Assembly: GCF_008386585.1 (NCBI RefSeq)
Contig: NZ_VUOB01000003.1
Span: 1 to 64,000 of the forward strand
Source of the DNA: Solihabitans fulvus
Lineage (GTDB): Bacteria; Actinomycetota; Actinomycetes; Mycobacteriales; Pseudonocardiaceae
Reading direction: 5' to 3'
Length of the DNA stretch: 64,000 nucleotides
Positions 19,029-25,844 of this stretch are shown here, piece by piece. The notes under the pieces were generated by a model, which ran no database searches, was not told the DNA's origin, and saw only the letters and a list, made by a program, of their open reading frames with translations. How positions within the stretch are numbered: the stretch's first letter is position 1; every line of letters starts with the position of its first letter. A program made the position numbers and the translations under genes.

Positions 19029-19663
19029 TCGCCGAGGACGAGCCGCTGTTCCGGGAGGGCGTGTCCATGGTGTTGGGCGGCCACGGCTTCGACGTGGTCG
19101 CGGCCGTCGCGGACGCCGAGGCGCTCACCACGGTCCTCGCGGTGGACCGGCCGGACGTGGTGATCACCGATGTTCGGCTGCCCCCGGGGTACCGCGACGA
19201 GGGCCTGCGGGCGGCGATCGCGGCACGCAGGCGGCATCCCGGGCTCCCCGTGTTGGTGCTGTCGTCCTATGTGGAGAAGGAGTACGCCCGCGAACTGCTC
19301 TCCGACGGCCACGGCGGGGTCGGGTACCTGTTGAAGGACCGGGTCGCCGACGTCGCGGGGTTCGCCAGGTCGGTGCGGCGGGTGGCCGAGGGCGGCACGG
19401 CGATCGACGCTGAGGTGGTGGCCCAGCTCGTGACGAGGACCCTGCCGGACCCCATGGCCGCGCTCACCGCGAGGGAACGCGAGGTGCTCGCGTTGATGGC
19501 GGAGGGGCTGGACAACGCGGACATCGCCGAACGGCTCGTGGTGACCGAGCGGGCGGTGCTCAAGCACGTGGGGAACGTCTTCGCCAAGCTGGATCTCGCG
19601 CCGGCCGGCGCGGGGCACCGACGGGTCCGGGCGGTGCTCGCCTACCTCCGCCAACGCGACTGA
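19016..19663 (+). CDS. Response regulator, NarL/LuxR family
   Basis: 215 aa. The ATG lies inside the kinase 3' end. The receiver domain has the acidic pocket Glu7/Asp8, phosphoacceptor Asp52 in VVITDVRLPP, and Lys in GYLLKDR. A LuxR-type HTH follows from about residue 148 (LTAREREVLALMAEGLDN...VTERAVLKHVGNVF). It probably binds the palindromic region at 19741-19782 upstream of the ABC operon, though this is inference. The HTH ends normally. Confidence 0.9.
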   Translation: MRVVIAEDEPLFREGVSMVLGGHGFDVVAAVADAEALTTVLAVDRPDVVITDVRLPPGYRDEGLRAAIAARRRHPGLPVLVLSSYVEKEYARELLSDGHGGVGYLLKDRVADVAGFARSVRRVAEGGTAIDAEVVAQLVTRTLPDPMAALTAREREVLALMAEGLDNADIAERLVVTERAVLKHVGNVFAKLDLAPAGAGHRRVRAVLAYLRQRD

Positions 19664-19674
19664 CCGGTGCCTCG

Positions 19675-19694
19675 TGGTGTCGTCCGCTACACCA
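19675..19694. repeat. Short inverted repeat after the response regulator
   Basis: TGGTGT (19675-19680), 8 bp, ACACCA (19689-19694). A perfect 6-bp dyad 12 bp after the regulator stop. It may be a weak terminator or a regulator half-site pair. Confidence 0.3.
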
Positions 19695-19740
19695 TGAACC
19701 GGCGTGCGCGCACCGCTGTGTCGCGCGGTCACCGTTCGTA

Positions 19741-19782
19741 GTGTCGGTACCGATCTCGTGGTCACGGGATCGGTACCGACAC
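19741..19782. promoter_or_regulatory. Large operator-like palindrome upstream of the micro-ORF/ABC operon
   Basis: Two perfect 15-bp arms, GTGTCGGTACCGATC (19741-19755) and its exact complement (19768-19782), are separated by 12 bp. Each arm contains the self-palindrome TCGGTACCGA, and the two centres are 26 bp apart, so this is also a pair of binding sites. The right arm abuts the Shine-Dalgarno GGAGGA (19783-19788) of the 45-aa ORF. A repressor/response-regulator operator, or an RNA hairpin affecting initiation, would both fit. Confidence 0.65.
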
Positions 19783-19793
19783 GGAGGACGACG

Positions 19794-19931
19794 GTGAGCG
19801 ACCAGAGCGACAGGAACGGATCGTCCAGCCCATCCGGCTGGACACCGCCGAAGGAACGCCCGGTGTGGCCGTGGGTGCTGCTGACGGTGGTCGTGATCGG
19901 GATCGTGATCAACGTGGCACTGACGGTATGA
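19794..19931 (+). CDS. 45-aa single-pass membrane micro-protein coupled to ABC transporter
   Basis: GTG start with an ideal GGAGGA 5 nt upstream. Residues 1-24 are polar (Ser/Asp/Pro-rich) and residues ~25-45 form one membrane segment rich in Val/Ile/Leu (VWPWVLLTVVVIGIVIN). Its TGA is inside the ATGA overlap with the ATPase gene, so the ATPase start depends on its translation. It could be a small subunit or modulator of the FtsX-type transporter, or mainly a leader for translational coupling. I do not recognise a named family. Confidence 0.65.
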   Translation: MSDQSDRNGSSSPSGWTPPKERPVWPWVLLTVVVIGIVINVALTV

Positions 19932-20671
19932 CCGGCGGCTCGACGGCGCTGCGGCTCAGCGGAGTGTCCAAACAGCACGGTCGTGGTCCCCAGGCGGTCC
20001 GCGCGCTCGACGGGATCGACTTCCAGGTGGCACAAGGAAGTTTCGTCGCGGTGATGGGCCCGTCCGGTTCGGGCAAGAGCACGCTGTTGCAGTGCGCAGC
20101 CGGCCTGGACCGGGTCAGCACCGGGACCGTGCGGATCGGCGAGGTCGCCGTCTCCGAGCTGGACGAGAGCCAGCGGGCCATGCTGCGCCGGGATCGCGTG
20201 GGATTCGTGTTCCAGCACTACAACCTGTTGCCGGGACTGACCGCGGCACAGAACATCGAGGTGCCGGCCAGGCTCGCCGGCCGCAGGGCCAACCCGGCGG
20301 TGATCGACGATCTCGCGGCCAGGGTCGGGATCGTCGACCTGTTGAGGCGGCGGCCGGCCCAGCTGTCCGGTGGCCAACAGCAGCGCGTCGCCATCGCCAG
20401 GGCGCTGGTGACCGGCCCCGAGATCGTGTTCGGCGACGAGCCGACCGGCGCCCTCGACACCGCCGCAGCCCGCCAGGTGCTGACGCTCATGCGGGATCTC
20501 GTGCACCGCGAACGGCAGACCATCGTGATGGTGACCCACGACCCGGTCGCCGCCGCACACGCGGACCGGGTCGTGTTCCTCGCCGACGGGCGCATCGTGG
20601 ACGAGGACGAGAACCCCTCCGTCGACGGGGTGCTGCGCCGGATGTCCCGGCTGGAGAAGCCCCGATGCTGA
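19928..20671 (+). CDS. ABC transporter ATP-binding protein, MacB/LolD type
   Basis: 247 aa, ATG in an ATGA overlap with the micro-ORF. Walker A is GPSGSGKST, the Q-loop region reads GFVFQHYNLLPGLTA, the signature is LSGGQQQRVAIARAL, Walker B is VFGDEPTGALD and the H-switch is VMVTHD. The Q-rich LSGGQQQR and PTGALD are typical for ATPases that pair with FtsX-like mechanotransmission permeases. It overlaps the permease gene by 7 bp. Cytoplasmic face of the membrane; likely expels or senses an envelope-active compound under control of the upstream two-component system. Confidence 0.9.
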   Translation: MTGGSTALRLSGVSKQHGRGPQAVRALDGIDFQVAQGSFVAVMGPSGSGKSTLLQCAAGLDRVSTGTVRIGEVAVSELDESQRAMLRRDRVGFVFQHYNLLPGLTAAQNIEVPARLAGRRANPAVIDDLAARVGIVDLLRRRPAQLSGGQQQRVAIARALVTGPEIVFGDEPTGALDTAAARQVLTLMRDLVHRERQTIVMVTHDPVAAAHADRVVFLADGRIVDEDENPSVDGVLRRMSRLEKPRC

Positions 20672-23250
20672 CCCTCGTGCTCGCGCTACGCCGGCTCGGC
20701 GGCAACGGCGCAACGCTGCTCGCGCTGGTGGCGACGAGCGTCCTGCTCGCGGTGTCCGGATCGCTGCTGGCCACCGGTGTCACCGAACAGACCCCCGCGC
20801 AGCGGTACGCCGGGGCGGCCGTCGTGGTCGGCGGCGGCAGTTCGGCGGTCGTGCACCGGTCCGGCAAGGACAAGGAGGTCGACCTGCCGGGCCCCCGGCC
20901 CGTGTCCCCCGAGGTCGTTGACGCGGTTCGCCGCCAGGTCCCCGGTGTGCCGGTGGCGACCGACGTGTCCGCCAGGGTGGCGGTCGGCTCGGCGGGGAAC
21001 TGGACCGCGGTGACGGCACACGGCTGGTCCGCGACGCGGTTGGGTCCGATCCGGCTCGTCGCGGGCGCCGAACCCGTTGGCGCGGACCAGATCGCGGTGG
21101 ACGACTCGTTCGGCTGGGCGCCGGGCACGGTCGTGCAGGTGCTCACCGACACCGGTCCACGCGACACCACGGTGGTCGGCAGGGTCGCGCTGGCGAACGG
21201 GACGAGCCCGCGCGAGCAGGCGATCTACCTCGCCGACGACGCGGCTGCGGCGCTGACCCGACGCGAGTCGATCACGGCCGTCGGAATCATCCCCGACCGA
21301 AACGACTTCGACGCCGACGCGACCGCCGAAGCCCTGCGCGGCACCCTCGCCAACGCGAACGTGGTGGTCGAGACCGCGGACCAGCGCGGCAGCGTCGAGT
21401 TCGCGGACCTGTCCCACGCGCGCGGCGAACTGCGCACGCTGTCCGGGTCGCTGGTGGCGATCGTGGTCCTGGTGACCCTGGTCGTCGTCGGCAGCACCTA
21501 CGCGCTCGTCCTGTCCCGCCGCCGCAGAGACATCGCCACGCTCCGCGCGATCGGTGCCACGCCAAGGCAGATCCGCCACCTCGCGGTGGCCGAACTCGGG
21601 GTCGTCGGGCTCATCGCGGGCGTGCTCGGCCTGCTTCCGGCGGGGCTGGTGACCGCCGCGCTCGACGGGCTGTTGCGGGCGGTCGGGCTGCTTCCCGCCG
21701 ACCTGCGGCTCGTGTCGGGACCCGTGCCGTCAGCGGTAGCGGTCGTCCTCACCACGGTCATCGCCGTGCTGACCGGGTGGGCCGCGGGCGGTCGAGCTGC
21801 CGCAGTCCCGGCAGCGGCCGGGATGGCCGCCGCCGGGAGCGAGGACCGGCGACCGCGCCGTTGGCTGTTGGTGTCGGGAGGTTTGCTCATCGCGCTTGGC
21901 GCCGCCGCTTCCCTGTTGCCGCTGCTGGTCGACGGCATCGTCGGGATGGCCGTGGCCGGTGGCGGCGGGCTGCTGCTCGTGGCCGGCGCCACGTTGGTGG
22001 CCAGACCGTTGGCGGGCCTGCTGTTCCGGTTCATGTCGAACCGCCTGCTGTCGTCCAGGACGCCGCATCGCTGGCTGGCCGGCGCGGGCATGTCCGGCCA
22101 GTCGGCCAGGCTCGCCGCCACGGTCGCACCGATCCTGCTGATGATCGGGATCTCGTTGGTACAGGTGCTGATTCCGTCCTCGCTGACCAGTGCGGCCCAG
22201 CAACAGGCCGCCGAGGGGCTTGGCGCGGACCGCGCCGTGGTCGGGTCGGGCTACGGCCTGCCCGCGACCGGCCACGGCCTCGGATCCAAGGCCCTGCCCG
22301 TCGCCCGACAACAGGTGGTCGGCGTCACCACGGTCCTTGGTGGACCTGAGGTCTTCAAGTACACCGCGACCGGGTTGCGCGGGGCCGCGACACCGACCCT
22401 GGACCTGGCGCTGCGGCCCGGCGGCACCTGGGATCCCGCGACACTGCTCGGCCCCGACCGCGTGGTGCTTGGCGGGATGACCGCGGCGACTCTCGGTGCC
22501 GAGGTCGGTGGTCGGGCCGAGTTCGTGCTCGCCGACGGCACCACGGTGACCCCGACTGTGGCAGGCGTGTTCGATCGCGGCCTCGGCCTGGGAGACGTGC
22601 TGCTCGACTACGCCACGCTCACCGCACACCGGCCAACCACCGGCCCGGCTGGCGATGCCGCCGACCTGGTGCTGTTGCCGCAGCGACCAGACCGATTGCC
22701 CTTCGGCCGGGAGGTGGCGGCGCCCGAGGCTTTCGACGCCGGCCAGAACGCGATGGTCAACGGCATCGCGGCGAGCACCATCCCGCTGCTGGCATTGTTC
22801 GGCTATATCGCGATATCCGTGGCCAACAGCCTCACGCTCTCGGTGACCAGCAAGGCCGACATGGTCACCATGCTGCGCAGGATCGGCGCCGACCGCGACC
22901 AACTGGCCCGATCCCTGACCATAGAGGGAATCGCCGTCGTGATCGCGGCCGTCACCCTCGGCACCGCGTCCGCCCTGCTCCCCATGACCACGGTCGCCGC
23001 CGCACTCACCGCGACGCCGTGGCCCACGGTTCCCCTGTGGTTCTACCTGACCGTGGTCACCGCGACGTCGGCGCTCGCCATGGCCTTCGTGGTCATCCCC
23101 GGACGCCTCATGCTGAACCAACACTTCCAGCGTGCTCGGCGGCCAGCTTGGCGACGACCTCGTCGGCATGCTCGACACCAGCCTCGATCAAACCACTCAC
23201 GATCTCCGACGACGGCACCAGACAGTGCAGATCGAGAGCGGCCAGAATGA
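20665..23250 (+). CDS. ABC transporter permease, FtsX-like (MacB type)
   Basis: 861 aa, ATG overlapping the ATPase 3' end. One N-terminal transmembrane segment is followed by a ~220-aa extracytoplasmic domain, then two FtsX cores: LVAIVVLVTLVVVGSTYALVL with RRRDIATLRAIGATPRQI, and a second near residues 700-830 with SKADMVTMLRRIGADRDQLARS. Ten or so membrane segments are expected. The last ~45 residues after RLMLNQ are Arg/His/Pro-rich and low in hydrophobics. They coincide with a convincing antisense ORF (23108-23332), so the original stop was probably near 23120 and the tail is a read-through extension. Confidence 0.85.
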   Translation: MLTLVLALRRLGGNGATLLALVATSVLLAVSGSLLATGVTEQTPAQRYAGAAVVVGGGSSAVVHRSGKDKEVDLPGPRPVSPEVVDAVRRQVPGVPVATDVSARVAVGSAGNWTAVTAHGWSATRLGPIRLVAGAEPVGADQIAVDDSFGWAPGTVVQVLTDTGPRDTTVVGRVALANGTSPREQAIYLADDAAAALTRRESITAVGIIPDRNDFDADATAEALRGTLANANVVVETADQRGSVEFADLSHARGELRTLSGSLVAIVVLVTLVVVGSTYALVLSRRRRDIATLRAIGATPRQIRHLAVAELGVVGLIAGVLGLLPAGLVTAALDGLLRAVGLLPADLRLVSGPVPSAVAVVLTTVIAVLTGWAAGGRAAAVPAAAGMAAAGSEDRRPRRWLLVSGGLLIALGAAASLLPLLVDGIVGMAVAGGGGLLLVAGATLVARPLAGLLFRFMSNRLLSSRTPHRWLAGAGMSGQSARLAATVAPILLMIGISLVQVLIPSSLTSAAQQQAAEGLGADRAVVGSGYGLPATGHGLGSKALPVARQQVVGVTTVLGGPEVFKYTATGLRGAATPTLDLALRPGGTWDPATLLGPDRVVLGGMTAATLGAEVGGRAEFVLADGTTVTPTVAGVFDRGLGLGDVLLDYATLTAHRPTTGPAGDAADLVLLPQRPDRLPFGREVAAPEAFDAGQNAMVNGIAASTIPLLALFGYIAISVANSLTLSVTSKADMVTMLRRIGADRDQLARSLTIEGIAVVIAAVTLGTASALLPMTTVAAALTATPWPTVPLWFYLTVVTATSALAMAFVVIPGRLMLNQHFQRARRPAWRRPRRHARHQPRSNHSRSPTTAPDSADRERPE

Positions 23251-23332
23251 CCGTCACCTGAAGCCTGTGCGCCGCATCGGCAGGCAGGACCCTGCTGGCA
23301 GCCACCGACATCTCAACCGAATCCCTGGACAT
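23108..23332 (-). CDS. Small hypothetical protein, antisense-overlapping the permease 3' end
   Basis: 74 aa, ATG at 23332 without a clear ribosome-binding site. Composition is that of a genuine small soluble helical protein (ADAAHRLQVTVILAALDLH, EIVSGLIEAGVEHADEVVAKLA), with mostly G/C third positions. The overlapping 3' tail of the permease looks random. No family is recognised. The 143-bp convergent overlap means one of the two reading frames is probably not functional there; I favour this small ORF as real. Confidence 0.45.
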   Translation of the reverse strand: MSRDSVEMSVAASRVLPADAAHRLQVTVILAALDLHCLVPSSEIVSGLIEAGVEHADEVVAKLAAEHAGSVGSA

Positions 23333-23464
23333 AGCTGGAGACTAACCACGCCGCAAGCGAAACAAGCGTCCCCAACGAGTGAGAATCGTGTGACAGCAAC
23401 AGAATCGCGCCATCCGAACTGAATCAACCGAGGCGCACCCCACCTTGCCGCCATGGACAACGCC

Positions 23465-23770
23465 CTACGGAACGGATTCCGGTGACGCCTCGACCAAGGT
23501 CCGCAGCGTCAGCGGCCGGGCCAGAATCCGGTCCAGGACCCGCTGCGCGTGACGCAGGTGCGGGGTGGTGAGGTGCTCGTCGAAGGCCTGCCGGTTCTCC
23601 CACCGCTCCACGACCACCATGCTGGCCGGGTCGTTGGGGTCGGCATAGGCCCGAAACGAGAGGCAGCCGGGTTCGTCCAGCGTTGGCTCGATCAGTGCCT
23701 CCAGCGCCGTGCGGAGCCGATCATGCTGGCCCGGTGCGGCGAGGAACTCGGCGATGACGAAGAAGGTCAT
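23465..23770 (-). CDS. Antibiotic biosynthesis monooxygenase (ABM/YgiN-like) family protein
   Basis: 101 aa, ATG at 23770, 13 bp after the aldo/keto reductase stop, so the two are probably one operon. It has the ferredoxin-like ABM pattern: FVIAEFLAAPGQHDRLRTALEAL, EPGCLSFRAYADPNDP, VVVERWENRQAFDEHLTTPHL. Members are small dimeric cofactor-free oxygenases or heme/quinone-handling proteins. Substrate is unknown. Pairing with an aldo/keto reductase suggests quinone or reactive-carbonyl detoxification; that is inference. Confidence 0.82.
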   Translation of the reverse strand: MTFFVIAEFLAAPGQHDRLRTALEALIEPTLDEPGCLSFRAYADPNDPASMVVVERWENRQAFDEHLTTPHLRHAQRVLDRILARPLTLRTLVEASPESVP

Positions 23771-23783
23771 GACCCGGCCCCCT

Positions 23784-24824
23784 TCACGCGTGGCGGGCGG
23801 GGCCGCTGCCCGCGCCCGAGACCGTGATCGCGGTGGCGATCTCCTCGATGTCGGCAGGGGTCAGCTCCAGCGAGCCAGCGCCGATCCAGCCGTCCACCTG
23901 GGCGGCCTTGCGGGCGCCCACGATCGCCCCGGTGATGCCGGGCCAGGCGAGCGCCCAGGCGATGGCCACCTCGGCCACGGTGCGCCCGTGGCGTTCAGCG
24001 ATCGGCCGCAGCGCCTTGGCCAGCTCGAGGTTGGCGGTCAGGCCGGTCGTGAAGTCGTGGTGGGCGGTCCGCCAGTCCTCGGCGGGCAGGCCGGCCACCC
24101 GCTCGGCGGAGAAGGCGCCGGTGAGCAGGCCGGACTGTAGCGGCGAGTAGACGATGACGCCGGTCTCGTGTGCGCGTGCCCAGGCGATCTCAGCGGCGGA
24201 GGACCGGTTGATCGCCGAGAACGGCGGCTGGATGACGTCGACATGAGCGACCCGCTCGGCGGCCTCGAGCAAATCGGGCGTGTGGTTGGACAATCCGATG
24301 GCCCGGACCTTGCCTTCGGCCTTCAGGTCGGCCATCACCTGCCAGTACTCCTCAAGCGGGGTGGCGTTGGGCGAGACGGCGCCGAAGCCGCCGCCGGCGT
24401 ACTCCAGCGACTCGCCGGTGTCGGGGTAGTGCACCTGGTACAGGTCGATGTGGTCGACCCCCAGTCGCCGCAGGGAGTCCTCGACCTCGCGGCGCACGCT
24501 GGCGGGCTTCATGATCCGCCGAGGCGCGGCCGACGGGTTCTCCGGATCCCAGACCAGGCCGACCTTGGTGAAGATGTACGGGCGATCGGCCTGCGGCAGG
24601 TCGGCGATGGCCTTGCCGACCAGTTCCTCCGAATGGCCGAGGCCGTAGACTGCGGCGGTGTCGATCCAGTTGACGCCCGCGTCGATCGCGTGGCGGATCG
24701 CGGCGACCGACTCGGCGTCGTCCGTGGCGCCCCAACTGAAGGTCCAGCCCGAGCCCGACACGGCCCACGAACCGAAGCCCAGTCGGGTGATCTCCATGCC
24801 GGTGCGGCCAAGTGTGACAGTCAT
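23784..24824 (-). CDS. Aldo/keto reductase
   Basis: 346 aa, ATG at 24824. The AKR tetrad is complete: Asp55 and Tyr60 in WIDTAAVYG, Lys87 in YIFTKVG and His132 in YQVHYPD. The NADPH-binding C-terminal part is normal (GITGAIVGARKAAQVDGWIG). It belongs to the YghZ/YhdN-like group that reduces aldehydes and ketones in the cytoplasm. It is transcribed divergently from an XRE/MmyB-like regulator, a common arrangement in which that regulator represses the oxidoreductase. Palindromes at 24853-24867 and 24916-24925 lie between them. Confidence 0.9.
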   Translation of the reverse strand: MTVTLGRTGMEITRLGFGSWAVSGSGWTFSWGATDDAESVAAIRHAIDAGVNWIDTAAVYGLGHSEELVGKAIADLPQADRPYIFTKVGLVWDPENPSAAPRRIMKPASVRREVEDSLRRLGVDHIDLYQVHYPDTGESLEYAGGGFGAVSPNATPLEEYWQVMADLKAEGKVRAIGLSNHTPDLLEAAERVAHVDVIQPPFSAINRSSAAEIAWARAHETGVIVYSPLQSGLLTGAFSAERVAGLPAEDWRTAHHDFTTGLTANLELAKALRPIAERHGRTVAEVAIAWALAWPGITGAIVGARKAAQVDGWIGAGSLELTPADIEEIATAITVSGAGSGPARHA

Positions 24825-24852
24825 GAGTGATGCGCTCCCGTGAATCGGAAAC

Positions 24853-24867
24853 CCGGAACCGTTCCGG
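24853..24867. promoter_or_regulatory. 15-bp palindrome near the aldo/keto reductase start
   Basis: CCGGAACCGTTCCGG: 7-bp perfect arms around a single central base, 29 bp upstream of the reductase ATG. It lies in the divergent intergenic region shared with the MmyB-like regulator and is a candidate operator. Confidence 0.4.
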
Positions 24868-24915
24868 TGGAGACAACTTTCGGCGACTCACGCCAGGCCA
24901 GGCAGTACCAGGCTC

Positions 24916-24925
24916 TGCCTAGGCA
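24916..24925. promoter_or_regulatory. TGCCTAGGCA palindrome, candidate MmyB-like operator
   Basis: A perfect 10-bp palindrome in the divergent region, flanked by several CCAGGC copies (from about 24895 to 24939) and a second CCTAG at 24945-24949. Clustered CCTAGG-like dyads close to the regulator start suggest autoregulation and control of the reductase. Specificity is inferred from position only. Confidence 0.4.
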
Positions 24926-24968
24926 CACCATGACCAGGCAGCCACCTAGATCAGGAAAAATGGGGCAC

Positions 24969-25844
24969 ATGACCTTCGACCGACGAGCCGAACTTGGCGA
25001 GTTCCTCCGATCGCGTCGCGCCCGGCTCCGACCAGAGGAGTTCGGCCTGACCTCCTACGGGCGGCAGCGCCGGGTTCCCGGGCTGCGCCGCGAGGAACTG
25101 GCGCAGCTGGCCGGGGTCAGCGTCGATCACTATGTGCGGCTGGAACAGGGACGCAGCCTCCAGTTCTCCTCGGAGGTCCTGGACGCGGTGGCCAAGGCCC
25201 TGCGCCTGGATCCGGCGGAACGTGAGCACCTGCACCGGCTGGCCCGTCCCGCTGCCTCGTCCGAAGAGCCGGCGGACAGCCCGCCGCTGCGCCCCGGCAT
25301 CCGCAGCCTGCTCTCCGCGATCAGCGGTGCCCCCGCCTACGTGGTTGACCGCACGACCGAAGTGCGGGCATGGAACCGGCTGGCCGCGGCGTTCATCACC
25401 GACTTCGGCGAGCTGCCCGCAGCGGAGCGCAACATGGCCAGACTGGTGTTCCTCGACGACGGCGTGCGCGACCTGTACGTCGACTGGTGGGCACGGGCCC
25501 GCGACGTGGTCGCCTTCCTCCGGTTGGACGTGGCGCGCCCGCCCGCTCCTCCTGCCGCCCAGGCCCTGATCGAGGAACTGTCGGCCGCCAGCCCCGAGTT
25601 CCGCCAGATCTGGGCCGAGCACGACATCAAGGCCCCGGAGCACGGCAGCCACCGATACAGGCATCCGCTGGTCGGCGAGCTCGAGTTGACCTACGAGACG
25701 CTCCGGTTGCCCGGCCACCCCGACCTCGCCCTGGTTGTTCACACCGCGGAGGAGGGCTCCCCCGCCCAGGACGCACTCCGCATCCTGCTGCTCGACGGCG
25801 ACCGGAGCGACACCTCAGGGGAAAACCATCGCTCAAGGGCCTGA
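24969..25844 (+). CDS. XRE-family regulator with MmyB-like ligand-binding domain
   Basis: 291 aa from the ATG at 24969; an ATG at 24960 would add three residues, and spacing to AGGA (24953-24956) is not ideal for either. The N-terminal Cro/C1 HTH (LRREELAQLAGVSVDHYVRLEQGR) follows a DRRAELGEFLRSRRARL start typical for this group. The C-terminal ~180 residues match the PAS-like MmyB/MLTR domain (PAYVVDRTTEVRAWNRLAAAF...). Members repress divergent oxidoreductase genes and may bind a fatty-acid-like ligand. Its 3' 106 bp overlap the convergent FAD monooxygenase gene. Confidence 0.87.
   Translation: MTFDRRAELGEFLRSRRARLRPEEFGLTSYGRQRRVPGLRREELAQLAGVSVDHYVRLEQGRSLQFSSEVLDAVAKALRLDPAEREHLHRLARPAASSEEPADSPPLRPGIRSLLSAISGAPAYVVDRTTEVRAWNRLAAAFITDFGELPAAERNMARLVFLDDGVRDLYVDWWARARDVVAFLRLDVARPPAPPAAQALIEELSAASPEFRQIWAEHDIKAPEHGSHRYRHPLVGELELTYETLRLPGHPDLALVVHTAEEGSPAQDALRILLLDGDRSDTSGENHRSRA

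Noticed and set aside
18755..20713. 652-codon minus-strand open frame over the two-component/ABC genes
   Set aside because: Antisense to three well-supported genes and lacks any domain.
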